Shown one piece after another: positions 42,580 to 52,693 of a stretch of 64,000 bases of DNA. This DNA comes from Candidatus Poribacteria bacterium (GTDB lineage Bacteria; Poribacteria; WGA-4E; PCPOR2b): contig PYIZ01000048.1 of NCBI GenBank assembly GCA_003635265.1, forward strand, positions 248,001-312,000, written 5' to 3'. Position numbers and translations under genes: made by a program. Under the pieces are notes generated by a model. That model saw only the letters and a list, made by a program, of their open reading frames with translations, searched no databases and was not told the origin of the DNA. Every line of letters begins with the position of its first letter. Position 1 is the first letter of the stretch.

Positions 42580-43632
42580 ATGGCAGAAAAGAGATACCGC
42601 GTCGGCGTGGTTGGGCTAACAGGGATCGGGGCAAATCGCCTAGAAGCGGATTCAGGGGCGGTGCTCAACACTCCGATGCCGGGTTCGCATGTCGCATCTT
42701 ACGAAGCACTCCCACACACAGATCTGGTCGCGGTGTGCGACCTAAAAACGGAGCTGTTTGATCAATTTAGGGAACGGTGGGGCGATGTGCTTCCTGACGT
42801 GCAGACCTATACAGACTACCGTGAGATGCTTGACAAAGAGAACCTCGACATCCTCAGCGTTGTCACCTCCGACAATCGCCACACCGATATTGTGGTTGAC
42901 GCAGCAAATGCGGGGATAAAGGGTATAGCTTGTGAAAAACCGCTTGCCACAACGGTTGACGACTGCAATCGCATGATCGCTGCTTGCGATGCGAACGGTG
43001 TGCCAATTTCGATTGACCACACCCGAAGATGGTGGCCCGCCTATCATCGCGCACGCAAGGCAATCCGCGAAGGGGCCATCGGTGGTGTGCGTCGCATTGT
43101 GGCACACATGGGCGGTCCGAGAGCCATGTTGTTCCGCAACGGCACGCACCTGATTGACGGTGTCTGCTTCTTTGCCGAATCAGAGCCGGAGTGGGTGTTT
43201 GCAGAGTTAGATGAAGGGTTTGAAGACTACTTCTCCTACCGTGGAGATGGTGGACGTAGCCCGGCTGGTGACCCCGGTGGAAGCGGATATATCCATTTCA
43301 AGAACGGTGTCCGTGCATTTGTGAACGGATCGAAGGGGCAGGCGAGTGGTTTTTGCCTTGAGATTATTGGTGAGGAAGGGCGTATAGATGTAGAAAACAC
43401 TGTGACATTGTTCGCTGGTGCTGGCAAATCTGAGCTGCTTGATCTACCGCCACACATGATAACCGGTATCCCCGCCCTCATTGAAGAGCTTATTCGGGTA
43501 ATAGAGAACGGCGGTGAATTGCTCTCTCCTGCATCAGAGGGGAAGAAAGTGGTCGAGATTATTATCGGATTCCTCAAGTCACAAGAGCGCGGAAATGTGC
43601 GCGTAGATCTGCCACTACCGCCGGGAAATTGA
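42580..43632 (+). CDS. Gfo/Idh/MocA-family oxidoreductase
   Basis: 350 residues. The N-terminal Rossmann segment is YRVGVVGLTGIGANRLE, with a longer than usual first loop (residues 20-45). The EKP motif reads ACEKPLATT near 115, followed by DHTRRWWPAYHRARKAI near 146 and a second domain with RNGTHLIDGVCFF near 186, where His is in place. It is preceded by a near-consensus promoter and AAGGAGAATCAGCG. The bicupin gene follows after 49 bases, giving a likely two-gene unit. Confidence 0.88.
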   Translation: MAEKRYRVGVVGLTGIGANRLEADSGAVLNTPMPGSHVASYEALPHTDLVAVCDLKTELFDQFRERWGDVLPDVQTYTDYREMLDKENLDILSVVTSDNRHTDIVVDAANAGIKGIACEKPLATTVDDCNRMIAACDANGVPISIDHTRRWWPAYHRARKAIREGAIGGVRRIVAHMGGPRAMLFRNGTHLIDGVCFFAESEPEWVFAELDEGFEDYFSYRGDGGRSPAGDPGGSGYIHFKNGVRAFVNGSKGQASGFCLEIIGEEGRIDVENTVTLFAGAGKSELLDLPPHMITGIPALIEELIRVIENGGELLSPASEGKKVVEIIIGFLKSQERGNVRVDLPLPPGN

Positions 43633-43681
43633 TATCTTATCCAATAGCTACATCGTTAGATGATTTGCCAAGAGGTGGAAT

Positions 43682-44437
43682 ATGCACATTCAGTATACAG
43701 ACCTACCCGAACCAAAATCACTGCCTGAAGGAGCGACGCTTGAGTACGCGACACAGGACCAAGACTGTCGTTCTCTTGAACGGTTCGCTATCCGCACCCT
43801 CAACGCAGGGATGCATACTCCAGAGATTATTGATGAGTCGCGTGAATCATTTTGGATTATCATCAGTGGGGAAGGGACGATGACGCGTGGCGACGAAACC
43901 ACCCCAATCCGACCGCGAGACCTTATTATCACACCGCCGGGAGTTCCCCATTCACTCACCGCTGGAGATACGCCCGTCAAATGGTTTGACGTTGCATTCC
44001 ATTCCGCCACTTGGGAGATTGCTGCGGAAGCATTGGAAGATGGGGTTGGAGATTCGCACGGCGATCATGTCAAAGGAAAGCCATCACTGGTACGGGGCGA
44101 AGAGCTGCCGCCACAGGAAGGAGATTCTTGTTACCGGTATCCACACGCTCGACCGCATTCAACGTTGGATCATTGGGACCAGAATAGCAGCGAGCCGGGG
44201 GCACGTGCCGCTAACCATGTCCACGACAGCCACGAGGAGTTCTGGTATATCCATGAAGGTTCAGGGCATGTCGAACAAAACGGGCAGATCTTTGAGGTTT
44301 CAGCGGGAGATCTCATCGGACATGCACCCGGTGTTCATCACACGCTCATCGCTGAGAAGGAGCCAATCCGTTGGTACTGCTTCTGTATGAATCGTTGGCT
44401 GATGCCACTTGTCAAAGACGCGCTTGTTGAGGCTTAG
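43682..44437 (+). CDS. Bicupin protein
   Basis: 251 residues with two cupin barrels. The first (residues 30-110) has GMHTPEIIDESRESFWII and GVPHSL and seems to lack part of its metal site. The second (about 165-240) has the full set: HVHDSHEEFWYIHEGSG with HxH and Glu, and GVHHTL with the last His. Proteins of this layout act as dioxygenases or sugar isomerases; the role here is unknown. ATG at 43682 follows AAGAGGTGGAAT. Probably co-transcribed with the upstream oxidoreductase. Confidence 0.83.
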   Translation: MHIQYTDLPEPKSLPEGATLEYATQDQDCRSLERFAIRTLNAGMHTPEIIDESRESFWIIISGEGTMTRGDETTPIRPRDLIITPPGVPHSLTAGDTPVKWFDVAFHSATWEIAAEALEDGVGDSHGDHVKGKPSLVRGEELPPQEGDSCYRYPHARPHSTLDHWDQNSSEPGARAANHVHDSHEEFWYIHEGSGHVEQNGQIFEVSAGDLIGHAPGVHHTLIAEKEPIRWYCFCMNRWLMPLVKDALVEA

Positions 44438-44498
44438 CCGTGCGGAACAATCTGCCATAATTTCAATATGGAATCCCTCTATATTTGAAAAAAACTAA

Positions 44499-47171
44499 AT
44501 GAATGAACTCGCCAAAATTTTAGCAACAATCCGCCGTCCATTTCAGCAAGAAATTCGGAGCGGTTGTAAAGACAGTGTGGTGATTAATGGCTTAGGTGCT
44601 TACGTCCAACTCTGGGTTAGGAATGCCGAACAGCTAGCACTCAGTCCCACTGAGAAGCAGATGCTGACTTCGCTTGCAGATCTATTTTCAGATTACGGGG
44701 CGCTATCGCCGACAAAACGACGGGAGGTCGTGGAATCAGCCATTGAGCAGCTCGAAGGGATGGCATCTGAAAATCAGAAGGCATCACCCACGAGAAAATC
44801 TGCGGCAACAGCGGGGGTGGATGATCTTTCCTTGTTTCAATCATTGCCCAGCCAATCGTCGAAGCTGCCCGCTTCTCCGGTGAAGCGTAAAAGTCAACCA
44901 ACGCTTTTTCCTGCCACTCCAGAGGGCAGCGCAACGTCAGAGACGGTTGAGTCCTCCCCTAGTCGCACCGTCCGTCCCGATCCATCAGAATCTCACGTTT
45001 TGCGCCCTGATCCACAACCTACGCCTCCAAAGAAGGTACGGATTAAAGATGTTCCCATCTCGACTGATCCGGCGTCGCTGAAATTTTTGGAGACGGAGAT
45101 CCAATATGCAAGTGGGATCGGCCCGCGTCGAGCGGCGAGACTGATAGCGGAACTCAATATCCGTACTGTCCGCGAACTACTGGAATACTACCCGCGCGAC
45201 TATCTCAATCGTGGGCATTTCCGATCGATTTATGATGTGGGACGTACCGGCGAATATGAGACGATTCAAGGCGTAGTGGTCAATCGAAGCGAATTCACGC
45301 CGAGCCGCAAGGGGGCAAAGACTGTCGGAAAGATTGCTGTCTATGACCAAGTCGGTGTGGCGCAGTTGGTCGGGTTTGGACGTCGTGCCGGTTATCTCAA
45401 GCACCTGCTGAAAGTTGGAACGCCTGTTGTCGTAAGCGGTAAATTTACCCGCCGTAACAACGAAATCCAAACCACCGATTTTGAATTTGAAGTGCTTGAA
45501 CAAGAGGATGCAGATCTCATCCATACGGGCAGGATTGTGCCTCAGTACGCACTGACAGCGAAACTGACCCAACGGATGCTACGGCAGTGGACCAAAACGG
45601 TTATAGACGCGTATGCAGAGGGGTATCCAGAGATTTTACCGCTAGACATCCGACAACGAAATCAGTTGATAGATCGGTGCACGGCGATTCAAGAGGTTCA
45701 TTTTCCTTCATCAGAGGGGTATAAAGACGCAGCGCGAAGACGGTTGGCGTTTGATGAGTTTTTCTTACTGGAGTTGGGGCTTGAACTGAAAAAGCAACGC
45801 TGGAAAACGGAGGAGAAGGGGATCGCTTTTCAAGTCGAAGGTCAACTGCTAGATCGGTTTATTGGGGCATTGCCCTTCCAACTGACATCTGCACAGAAGC
45901 GGGTGATTGAGGAGATTAAGTCGGACATGGCAAACGCAGAGGCGATGAACCGGTTGCTGCAAGGGGATGTCGGATCCGGCAAGACAATCGTTGGAGCGGT
46001 TGCACTGTTGTGTGCGATTCAGAGCGGGTATCAGGGGGCGTTGATGGTGCCCACAGAAATCCTCGCTGAACAACATACTTACAACTTATCGGAATTGCTT
46101 GAACCGTTGGGCTTGAAAGTCGTCCTACTCAAAAGCGATCTGTCCAAATCGGAACGTGACGAAGCCCTCGCTGCCATTGCCGATGGCTCGGCTCATGTCG
46201 TTATCGGAACACATGCCCTGATTCAAGAGGGTGTGGAGTTTCATCAGCTTGGACTCGTAATCATTGACGAGCAGCACCGCTTCGGTGTCATGCAGCGGGC
46301 GACACTCCGTGACAAAGGGACAACCCCGGATGTCTTGGTTATGACGGCGACCCCCATCCCGCGGACACTTGCCCTGACAGTTTATGGCGACCTCAATGTG
46401 TCCGTGATTGATGAAATGCCGCCGGGACGGAAGAAGATTACGACAAGATGGGTCAGGGAAAAGGATCGCGACAAACTGTACGCACAGATAGAGAAAGAGG
46501 TCCAGCGTGGGCGACAGGCGTACATCGTTTATCCGCTTGTCGAAGAATCGGAGAAGTTAGAGGAAATTAAAGCAGCAACAGAGATGGCGGATCACTTTCA
46601 GACGAATGTGTTTCCGCACCTGCGGGTGGGGTTGTTACATGGACGGATGCGATCGGTGGAGAAGCAGGATGTGATGGGCCGCTTCAAAGATAGAGAGATC
46701 GATATTCTGGTGTCCACCACCGTCATCGAAGTTGGAATTGACGTGCCCAACGCCACACTCATGGTAATAGAAAATGTAGAACGATTCGGACTTTCGCAAA
46801 TGCATCAGCTACGCGGGCGTGTCGGGCGCGGCACATACAAATCCTCTTGTCACCTGATTAGCGGTCCAATGACCGACGATGGAGTACGTCGAGTCAGGGC
46901 GATGACACGCACCAATGACGGTTTTGAGCTTGCGGAGGCAGATCTGGAAATTCGGGGTCCCGGCGAATTTTTTGGGACTCGCCAATCCGGGCTTCCAGAC
47001 TTCAAAATTGCCAATATCCTCAGAGATGCGTCGTTGCTTGAAATCGCTAAGTCGGAGGCGAATCGGCTTGCTAAAATGGATCCGAGCTTGAGTCAACCCG
47101 CGCATCAGGTATTGAAAGAGGTGTTACAGACGCAGTGGTGCGGACATTTGAAAATGGCATCAATCGGTTGA
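44499..47171 (+). CDS. recG: ATP-dependent DNA helicase RecG
   Basis: Helicase that remodels stalled replication forks and Holliday junctions. Motifs in order are the wedge domain with GIGPRRAARLIAEL near residue 205, Walker A GDVGSGKTIVG near 490, the DEQHR box IIDEQHRFGVMQR near 590, the MTATPIPRTLAL motif III near 620 and QLRGRVGRG near 770. The length of 890 exceeds the usual 680-780 because of a polar, Ser/Pro/Thr-rich N-terminal region of about 200 residues. No ribosome site stands out at ATG 44499. It is a housekeeping gene set among catabolic genes. Confidence 0.94.
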   Translation: MNELAKILATIRRPFQQEIRSGCKDSVVINGLGAYVQLWVRNAEQLALSPTEKQMLTSLADLFSDYGALSPTKRREVVESAIEQLEGMASENQKASPTRKSAATAGVDDLSLFQSLPSQSSKLPASPVKRKSQPTLFPATPEGSATSETVESSPSRTVRPDPSESHVLRPDPQPTPPKKVRIKDVPISTDPASLKFLETEIQYASGIGPRRAARLIAELNIRTVRELLEYYPRDYLNRGHFRSIYDVGRTGEYETIQGVVVNRSEFTPSRKGAKTVGKIAVYDQVGVAQLVGFGRRAGYLKHLLKVGTPVVVSGKFTRRNNEIQTTDFEFEVLEQEDADLIHTGRIVPQYALTAKLTQRMLRQWTKTVIDAYAEGYPEILPLDIRQRNQLIDRCTAIQEVHFPSSEGYKDAARRRLAFDEFFLLELGLELKKQRWKTEEKGIAFQVEGQLLDRFIGALPFQLTSAQKRVIEEIKSDMANAEAMNRLLQGDVGSGKTIVGAVALLCAIQSGYQGALMVPTEILAEQHTYNLSELLEPLGLKVVLLKSDLSKSERDEALAAIADGSAHVVIGTHALIQEGVEFHQLGLVIIDEQHRFGVMQRATLRDKGTTPDVLVMTATPIPRTLALTVYGDLNVSVIDEMPPGRKKITTRWVREKDRDKLYAQIEKEVQRGRQAYIVYPLVEESEKLEEIKAATEMADHFQTNVFPHLRVGLLHGRMRSVEKQDVMGRFKDREIDILVSTTVIEVGIDVPNATLMVIENVERFGLSQMHQLRGRVGRGTYKSSCHLISGPMTDDGVRRVRAMTRTNDGFELAEADLEIRGPGEFFGTRQSGLPDFKIANILRDASLLEIAKSEANRLAKMDPSLSQPAHQVLKEVLQTQWCGHLKMASIG

Positions 47172-47178
47172 TTGAAAG

Positions 47179-47194
47179 GATTTACTAGTAAATC
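47179..47194. promoter_or_regulatory. 16-bp perfect palindrome upstream of the Nramp-like gene
   Basis: GATTTACTAGTAAATC reads the same on both strands. It lies 43 bases before the ATG at 47237. Two copies of TTGAAAGGA flank it (about 47173 and 47220), the second serving as ribosome site. It could be an operator for a dimeric, possibly metal-responsive regulator. Confidence 0.4.
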
Positions 47195-47236
47195 TAATAT
47201 TTCAGGTATTCACTCTAAATTGAAAGGACTGAATTT

Positions 47237-48646
47237 ATGGCAGAAAACGAAGATATAAATGCAGAGAGACACTCTGAAGATCCCTATGCTCTGCGGAGCG
47301 AATATATTCAAGAACCTCCCGTTGGTTTTTGGAATACGGTCAAATTTCTCGGACCGGGATTGATTTTAGTTGGTTCCGTGGTCGGATCAGGCGAAATTAT
47401 TCTTACAACAACGCTCGGGGCAACGGTCGGTTTTATCATGCTCTGGTGGATGCTACTCAGTTGCTGGGGCAAAAGTATTGTGCAGGCGGAACTGGGACGT
47501 TATGCTGTCTCATCGGGACAAACCGCTCTCTCTGCGTTCAACGACATCCCCGGCAAGTTTCCCTTTTTCCGCAGCAAAATGTCTTGGTTTATTTTATTGT
47601 GGTTCCTGCAACAGATTCCCGGTCTCATGGGTGGTGGTGGAATTTATGGAGGCGCAGGACAGGCGATGAGCATGATGATGCCATTTCTGGACTCAAGGTA
47701 TTGGACTATTGTCGTTGCTATAGTGACAGCGACGCTGATTCTGAGCGGCACCTATCGCTTCCTCGAAAAGTTACTAACCTTTATGGTGGTGACCTTCACC
47801 TTCATCACGTTGGCGTGTGCGGTTCTGTTGCAATTCACAGAGTATGCTATCACGTGGGCAGACGTGGGAGCTGGACTGAGGTTTGATTTCCCTGCTTTTG
47901 CAATTGCAGCCGCATTGGCGGCTTATGGAGGAACTGGCGTCAATGCCGGTGAGTCGATGGCGTACACCTACTGGTGCACCGAAAAGGGCTATGCCCGTTT
48001 CACGGGACCGACCGATGATAGCGAAGGTTGGGTAAACCGGGCGCGTGGCTGGATTCGCGTTATGCAGACCGATGTGGTTCTGACGCTAATTGTCCTAACC
48101 TTTGCAACGATTCCTTTTTACATGCTGGGCGCTGGTGTACTGAATCGCATGGGGCAGATGCCTGATGGGTTGGATACGCTGAGTATTCTCTCTAACATGT
48201 ACACGCAGACGTTAGGTCAATGGGCATGGTGGCTGTTCATGTTTGGAGGATTCTTTGTGCTTTTTTCAACGGTGGTTTCGGGGCTTGGTGGTGGTTCGCG
48301 AATGATGGCTGACGTAATGGGTGTCATTGGCGTGATTGACCCCAACGATTACAAAGCGAGAGTCCGCGTGCGACGAATCTGGGCGGTAGCTGCACCAGCC
48401 ATTCAGTCGGTGTGCTACTTCTTTATCAAGAATCCGGTCTGGATGCTCACTATCAGCGGTACGATTGGAGCTATGATGATGCCACTCGTTGCAGGAAATA
48501 CAATCTACCTGAGATATTTCCGCGTTGATCGTCGCATCGCACCGGGACGGAAATCGGATGCAGTGCTTTGGCTCTGCTTCCTTGCGATGATCGGGCTGGC
48601 AATCTACGCTATCTATCTTCAGTTTACTAAACCCGCATCGTTATGA
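47237..48646 (+). CDS. Divergent Nramp-family membrane transporter
   Basis: 469 residues with about eleven hydrophobic helices. The first helix reads FLGPGLILVGSVVGSGEIIL near residue 45. Classical Nramp metal transporters have DPGN where this has GSGE, and the sixth helix has AAYGGTGVNAGE instead of the metal-binding AxxMPH motif. It therefore keeps the fold but probably not the manganese/iron site; relatives of this kind may carry other substrates. The polar N-terminus of about 35 residues is cytoplasmic. The PhyH gene starts directly after the stop. Confidence 0.75.
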   Translation: MAENEDINAERHSEDPYALRSEYIQEPPVGFWNTVKFLGPGLILVGSVVGSGEIILTTTLGATVGFIMLWWMLLSCWGKSIVQAELGRYAVSSGQTALSAFNDIPGKFPFFRSKMSWFILLWFLQQIPGLMGGGGIYGGAGQAMSMMMPFLDSRYWTIVVAIVTATLILSGTYRFLEKLLTFMVVTFTFITLACAVLLQFTEYAITWADVGAGLRFDFPAFAIAAALAAYGGTGVNAGESMAYTYWCTEKGYARFTGPTDDSEGWVNRARGWIRVMQTDVVLTLIVLTFATIPFYMLGAGVLNRMGQMPDGLDTLSILSNMYTQTLGQWAWWLFMFGGFFVLFSTVVSGLGGGSRMMADVMGVIGVIDPNDYKARVRVRRIWAVAAPAIQSVCYFFIKNPVWMLTISGTIGAMMMPLVAGNTIYLRYFRVDRRIAPGRKSDAVLWLCFLAMIGLAIYAIYLQFTKPASL

Positions 48647-48660
48647 AAGGAAGGGATTTG

Positions 48661-49392
48661 ATGCTTACCTCCGAAGAAAAGCGATCTTACGATGAGAACG
48701 GTTTTATTTTGAAAAAAGCCCTTGCTTCCCCCGAAGAGATAGAAAAAATCCGTGAAGAGATCGAGGACATTCACAATCGCATGGCAGAACAACCGGTCGA
48801 GGGGGTTAATCTCTCTTGGGAAGAGTTTGATGACCCCAATTTACCCCCACGCCTTAAGCAGCTGATGAATAGTGAGGTGATAAGCCCGACACTGAACAAA
48901 ATCTTGCGCTCAGATACAATGTTGGACATTCTTGAACAGATGATTGGTCCCGATATCTCACTATATCACAGCAAACTGCTGCCCAAAGATGCCAAAGATG
49001 GCACAGCGATTCCGTGGCATCAGGATTATGCCTATTGGACCCGGGACGATAACCGCCCGCTGATGGTGAATTGCCAACTTGCAATTGATGCCACAACGCG
49101 GGAAAATGGCTGCATCCAATTTGTTCCCGGCAGCCATAAATGGGGTTTGCAGGAACATCAACGACGTCAACAGACGTTTGGCGTATTTTTGCCGGGGCAC
49201 TACCATGAACGTGAGGACGCTGTCCAAGTAGAGATGGAACCAGGGGATGGGGTCTTTTTCAACGCATTGATTATTCACGGTTCTGCCGCTAACACCTCTA
49301 ATCTGCCTCGACGGATGAACACCTTTGCCTATAACGTCACCGGCAACGGCTTGATGCAGTGTCGGCAGGCATTGCGCGGTAAACCGCTGTGA
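48661..49392 (+). CDS. Phytanoyl-CoA dioxygenase (PhyH) family protein
   Basis: About 243 residues. The N-terminus reads LTSEEKRSYDENGFILKKAL. Iron ligands are in PWHQDYAYW near residue 117 and LIIHGSAANTS near 203, with NLPRRMNTFAYN carrying the 2-oxoglutarate Arg. NGCIQFVPGSHKW is the family turn. The frame opens at 48643, overlapping the transporter stop as ATGA, but ATG at 48661 has AAAGGAAGG 7-8 bases upstream and is preferred. Close coupling suggests the oxygenase acts on what the transporter brings in. Confidence 0.88.
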   Translation: MLTSEEKRSYDENGFILKKALASPEEIEKIREEIEDIHNRMAEQPVEGVNLSWEEFDDPNLPPRLKQLMNSEVISPTLNKILRSDTMLDILEQMIGPDISLYHSKLLPKDAKDGTAIPWHQDYAYWTRDDNRPLMVNCQLAIDATTRENGCIQFVPGSHKWGLQEHQRRQQTFGVFLPGHYHEREDAVQVEMEPGDGVFFNALIIHGSAANTSNLPRRMNTFAYNVTGNGLMQCRQALRGKPL

Positions 49393-49447
49393 TATGTGCA
49401 ACACGATGGAGCGTTTTTCTGTTTTGATACGAAAGTAGGGATATAAT

Positions 49448-51439
49448 ATGGCTTCAAAGAAAACTGTTGCTTACAACGAACTTTTGGATTCTAACGACTC
49501 CACGATTTACGATCTGGAAACCCATTCACCCGGTCCTGAGGGCAGTCTGCCACTGACGCCGGAAATGCTGCTCAATTTGCCGAGCGGAGATGTCTTCGCA
49601 TGGAGTCATAATGCAGGTATGGGATGGGCACCCGGTGAACTCAATCGAAGAGAGTTCCTCATCCTGAGCACACAAGGAGGTATCCGTGCGCCGGATGGGA
49701 GTCCTATTGCACTTGGCTACCACACCGGACATTGGGAGGTTGGCTTGTTGATGCAGGCTGCCGCGGAAGAATTCAAGGAACTCGGCATGATCCCGTTTGC
49801 CGGGTTCTGTTCGGATCCGTGCGACGGACGCACACAGGGCACCCCCGGTATGATGGACAGCCTCGCCTACCGTAACGACGCCGCAATCGTTTTCCGGCGG
49901 CTCATCCGGTCGATGCCGACGCGCAAAGGGGTGATGATGGTTGCGACCTGTGACAAGGGACTCCCCGCGACGATGATCGCAATCGCTGCGATGCGCGATC
50001 TGCCATGTGTATTGGTCCCCGGCGGCGTGACGTTACCGCCGACCGAAGGTGAGGATGCAGGCATGATTCAGTCCATCGGTGCACGTTTTGCACATGGGGA
50101 GATCTCCTTGGAGGACGCTTCTGACTTCGGATGTAAAGCGTGTGCAAGTCCGGGCGGTGGTTGCCAATTTCTTGGGACGGCTGGGACATCGCAGGTCGTT
50201 GGTGAGGCGCTAGGGATGACACTGCCTCATTCCGGGCTAGCACCATCGGGTCAGCCGATCTGGTCGGATATGGCAAAGCGGTCCGCCCGTGCTTTGGTCA
50301 ACCTCGACGCAAAAGGCATCAAGATGGGAGACATTTTGACAGATGAAGCGGTGCGGAATGCCATGATTGTCCACGCCGCCTGCGGAGGTTCGACCAACCT
50401 ACTCCTGCATATCCCTGCCATCGCACATGCGGCGAAACTCAATCGCCCAACCGTCGAAGATTGGATGGAGATTAATTGGCAAGTGCCTCGTCTCGTCGAT
50501 GTCCTACCTAATGGTCCTGTCGGTCATCCAACGGTTCAGCTCTTTCTAGCGGGCGGTGTTCCTGAAGTGATGCTGCATCTGCGGGCGTTAGGTCTGTTGA
50601 ACGAAGATGTGCTCACCGCCTCAGGCGAACCCCTTGGGCGAAACCTCGATTGGTGGGAGAAATCAGAACGCCGCCAACGTGTTCGGGATCTCTTGATGGA
50701 ACGGGACGGAGTCGATCCAGACGATGTAATCATGACCCCGGAAGCCGCAAAGGCGCGTGGGTTGACTAGCACGGTCACCTTTCCGCGTGGGAATCTTGCG
50801 CCAGAAGGCTCCGTCATCAAAAGCACCGCGATTGATCCCAGCGTTGTTGATGGGGATGGCGTCTACAGAATGACCGGGCGGGCGCGTGTCTTTGTGCGTG
50901 AGCGGGATGCGATTCGAGCGCTCAAAAGCAGTGAGGACGACCAGATCAAACCGGGAGAGGTAATGGTGCTTTGTTCCCGTGGTCCAATGGGGTCTGGTAT
51001 GGAGGAGGTCTACCAGATCACTGCAGCGCTCAAGCATCTTTCATTCGGCAAGCATGTCGCCCTAATCACCGATGCGCGATTCTCCGGCGTATCAACCGGT
51101 GCGTGCATCGGGCACGTTGGCCCAGAAGCGTTGTCGGGTGGTCCCATCGGCAAGTTGATTGACGGCGATCAGATCCAGATCCACGTTGATCGGAATCGGC
51201 TTGAAGGAAGCATTGATTTAGTCGGTCATGGAGACCATATCTTCGGTGTTGAGGCTGGTACGCAGGTATTAACCGAGAGGTCGCCCCGTCCGGATCTTGC
51301 CCCCGACGATCTGATACCGGACGATACGCGTCTGTGGGCGGCACTCCAGAGTGTCGGTGGTGGGACATGGGGCGGCTGCGTCTACGATGTAGATACAATT
51401 ATCGAAACTCTTGAAGCCGGTATAAAGCGTGAAACGTAA
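49448..51439 (+). CDS. IlvD/Edd-family dehydratase, YjhG/YagF (sugar-acid) type
   Basis: 663-residue iron-sulfur dehydratase. Cysteine ligands are in [12 protein letters not shown] near residue 119, TCDKGLPA near 159 and [15 protein letters not shown] near 222. The pattern [21 protein letters not shown] near 75 and the length above 650 point to the YjhG/YagF subgroup, which dehydrates D-xylonate and related aldonates to 2-keto-3-deoxy acids. The ATG follows GTAGGGATATAAT. With the oxidoreductases and MR/MLE enzymes nearby it supports a non-phosphorylating sugar-acid pathway; which sugar is unknown. Confidence 0.87.
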   Translation: MASKKTVAYNELLDSNDSTIYDLETHSPGPEGSLPLTPEMLLNLPSGDVFAWSHNAGMGWAPGELNRREFLILSTQGGIRAPDGSPIALGYHTGHWEVGLLMQAAAEEFKELGMIPFAGFCSDPCDGRTQGTPGMMDSLAYRNDAAIVFRRLIRSMPTRKGVMMVATCDKGLPATMIAIAAMRDLPCVLVPGGVTLPPTEGEDAGMIQSIGARFAHGEISLEDASDFGCKACASPGGGCQFLGTAGTSQVVGEALGMTLPHSGLAPSGQPIWSDMAKRSARALVNLDAKGIKMGDILTDEAVRNAMIVHAACGGSTNLLLHIPAIAHAAKLNRPTVEDWMEINWQVPRLVDVLPNGPVGHPTVQLFLAGGVPEVMLHLRALGLLNEDVLTASGEPLGRNLDWWEKSERRQRVRDLLMERDGVDPDDVIMTPEAAKARGLTSTVTFPRGNLAPEGSVIKSTAIDPSVVDGDGVYRMTGRARVFVRERDAIRALKSSEDDQIKPGEVMVLCSRGPMGSGMEEVYQITAALKHLSFGKHVALITDARFSGVSTGACIGHVGPEALSGGPIGKLIDGDQIQIHVDRNRLEGSIDLVGHGDHIFGVEAGTQVLTERSPRPDLAPDDLIPDDTRLWAALQSVGGGTWGGCVYDVDTIIETLEAGIKRET

Positions 51440-51527
51440 AAAGTAAGCAGAACTCAGACCTTAATTAAGAGAAAGGAGTCCGCGGATCCTATCTCAGTTA
51501 TTCTGGGATGGGAGTTGCGGGATTATT

Positions 51528-52634
51528 ATGATAGCACACACGAATCTCGTCGGTTGTCGTAAGGAAGAACTGGACACGCCGGCGCTCCTCATTGATTTGC
51601 CGACGATGGAGCGCAACATTGACCGGATGGCGTCGACCATTATTCACGAAGCTGGGGTAAACTGGCGACCCCATACGAAAGGGATGAAAAGCCCGGCACT
51701 CGCCCATAAACTCCTCGATGCAGGTGCCATTGGCGTCACCTGCGCCAAGCTCGGTGAGGCGGAAGTTATGGCTGCTGGCGGTGTAAAGGACATCCTCATC
51801 GCTAATCAAATTGTCGGACCGCAGAAGGTTGCCCGTTTGGTTAATTTACGGAAACATGCCGATGTCATGGTTGCTGTTGACTGCGAAGAGCATGTAGAAG
51901 CTATTGATCGTGCAGCCCGTGAGAAAGGCGTATGTGTTCGCCTCGTCATTGAGCTCAATACGGGTATGGATCGAGCCGGCGTGGATCCGGGAGAACCAGC
52001 GCTCGCTTTGGCTCGTAAGATCCACGGTAGAGAAGGGGTGCAACTTGCAGGTCTCTTTACATGGGAGTCGATCGCGCTCCGTATTGAAGATCCGGAAGAG
52101 AAAAAGCAGATGATCGACGATGCGCTGACCTCCGTCACTGACACCGCGCAGAAATGCCGTAACGAAGGGATGCCCATTGATGTTATCAGTTGTGGCGGGA
52201 CGGGGACTTACTGGATCAGTGCTTTCCAACCGGGTATCACAGAGATTCAGGCAGGCGGTGGAATCTTCTGTGACGTTATCTACCGTCATCAGTATGGTGT
52301 TGAACACCCGTACGCCCTCACAGTCCTTGCTACGGTTACCAGTCGTCCGGCCCCCACGCGGATTATCTGCGATGCCGGGAGAAAGACCATGAGTGTGGGC
52401 GCAGCAGATCCAGATCCTATCGGAATTTCAGGCGTGGAATCGGTAGGGATGTCGGCGGAGCATGGGACGGTGAAACTCACAGAACCGAGCGAAACGCCGC
52501 GTGTCGGGGACAAAATCGAGTTTGTTATCGGCTACTCAGATGTTACCGTTGCACTACACGATGAAATCTACGGCATCCGCGATGGTATTATCGAAACGGT
52601 TTGGCCCCTTCTCGGACGTGGACGACTGCAATAG
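51528..52634 (+). CDS. DSD1-family PLP enzyme (D-threonine aldolase/D-serine dehydratase-like)
   Basis: 368 residues with an alanine-racemase-like barrel. The PLP lysine is in WRPHTKGMKSPALAH near residue 50. EIQAGGGIFCD near 247 and SDVTVALHDEIYGI near 335, with the metal-binding His-Asp region, follow. The family cleaves D-3-hydroxy amino acids to glycine and an aldehyde, or deaminates D-serine. The ATG has only a weak ribosome site. It lies 88 bases behind the sugar-acid dehydratase and closes the catabolic run. Confidence 0.84.
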   Translation: MIAHTNLVGCRKEELDTPALLIDLPTMERNIDRMASTIIHEAGVNWRPHTKGMKSPALAHKLLDAGAIGVTCAKLGEAEVMAAGGVKDILIANQIVGPQKVARLVNLRKHADVMVAVDCEEHVEAIDRAAREKGVCVRLVIELNTGMDRAGVDPGEPALALARKIHGREGVQLAGLFTWESIALRIEDPEEKKQMIDDALTSVTDTAQKCRNEGMPIDVISCGGTGTYWISAFQPGITEIQAGGGIFCDVIYRHQYGVEHPYALTVLATVTSRPAPTRIICDAGRKTMSVGAADPDPIGISGVESVGMSAEHGTVKLTEPSETPRVGDKIEFVIGYSDVTVALHDEIYGIRDGIIETVWPLLGRGRLQ

Positions 52635-52693
52635 GAAAAGAGTGAGGGGTTTGGGCGGAATGCTTGCGGGTATTCTACAGAAGGATCGTTTTC

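Noticed and set aside
32849-52634. A secondary-metabolite gene cluster
   Set aside because: Despite several oxygenases there is no carrier protein, synthase, prenyl or peptide scaffold enzyme. The set fits catabolism better.
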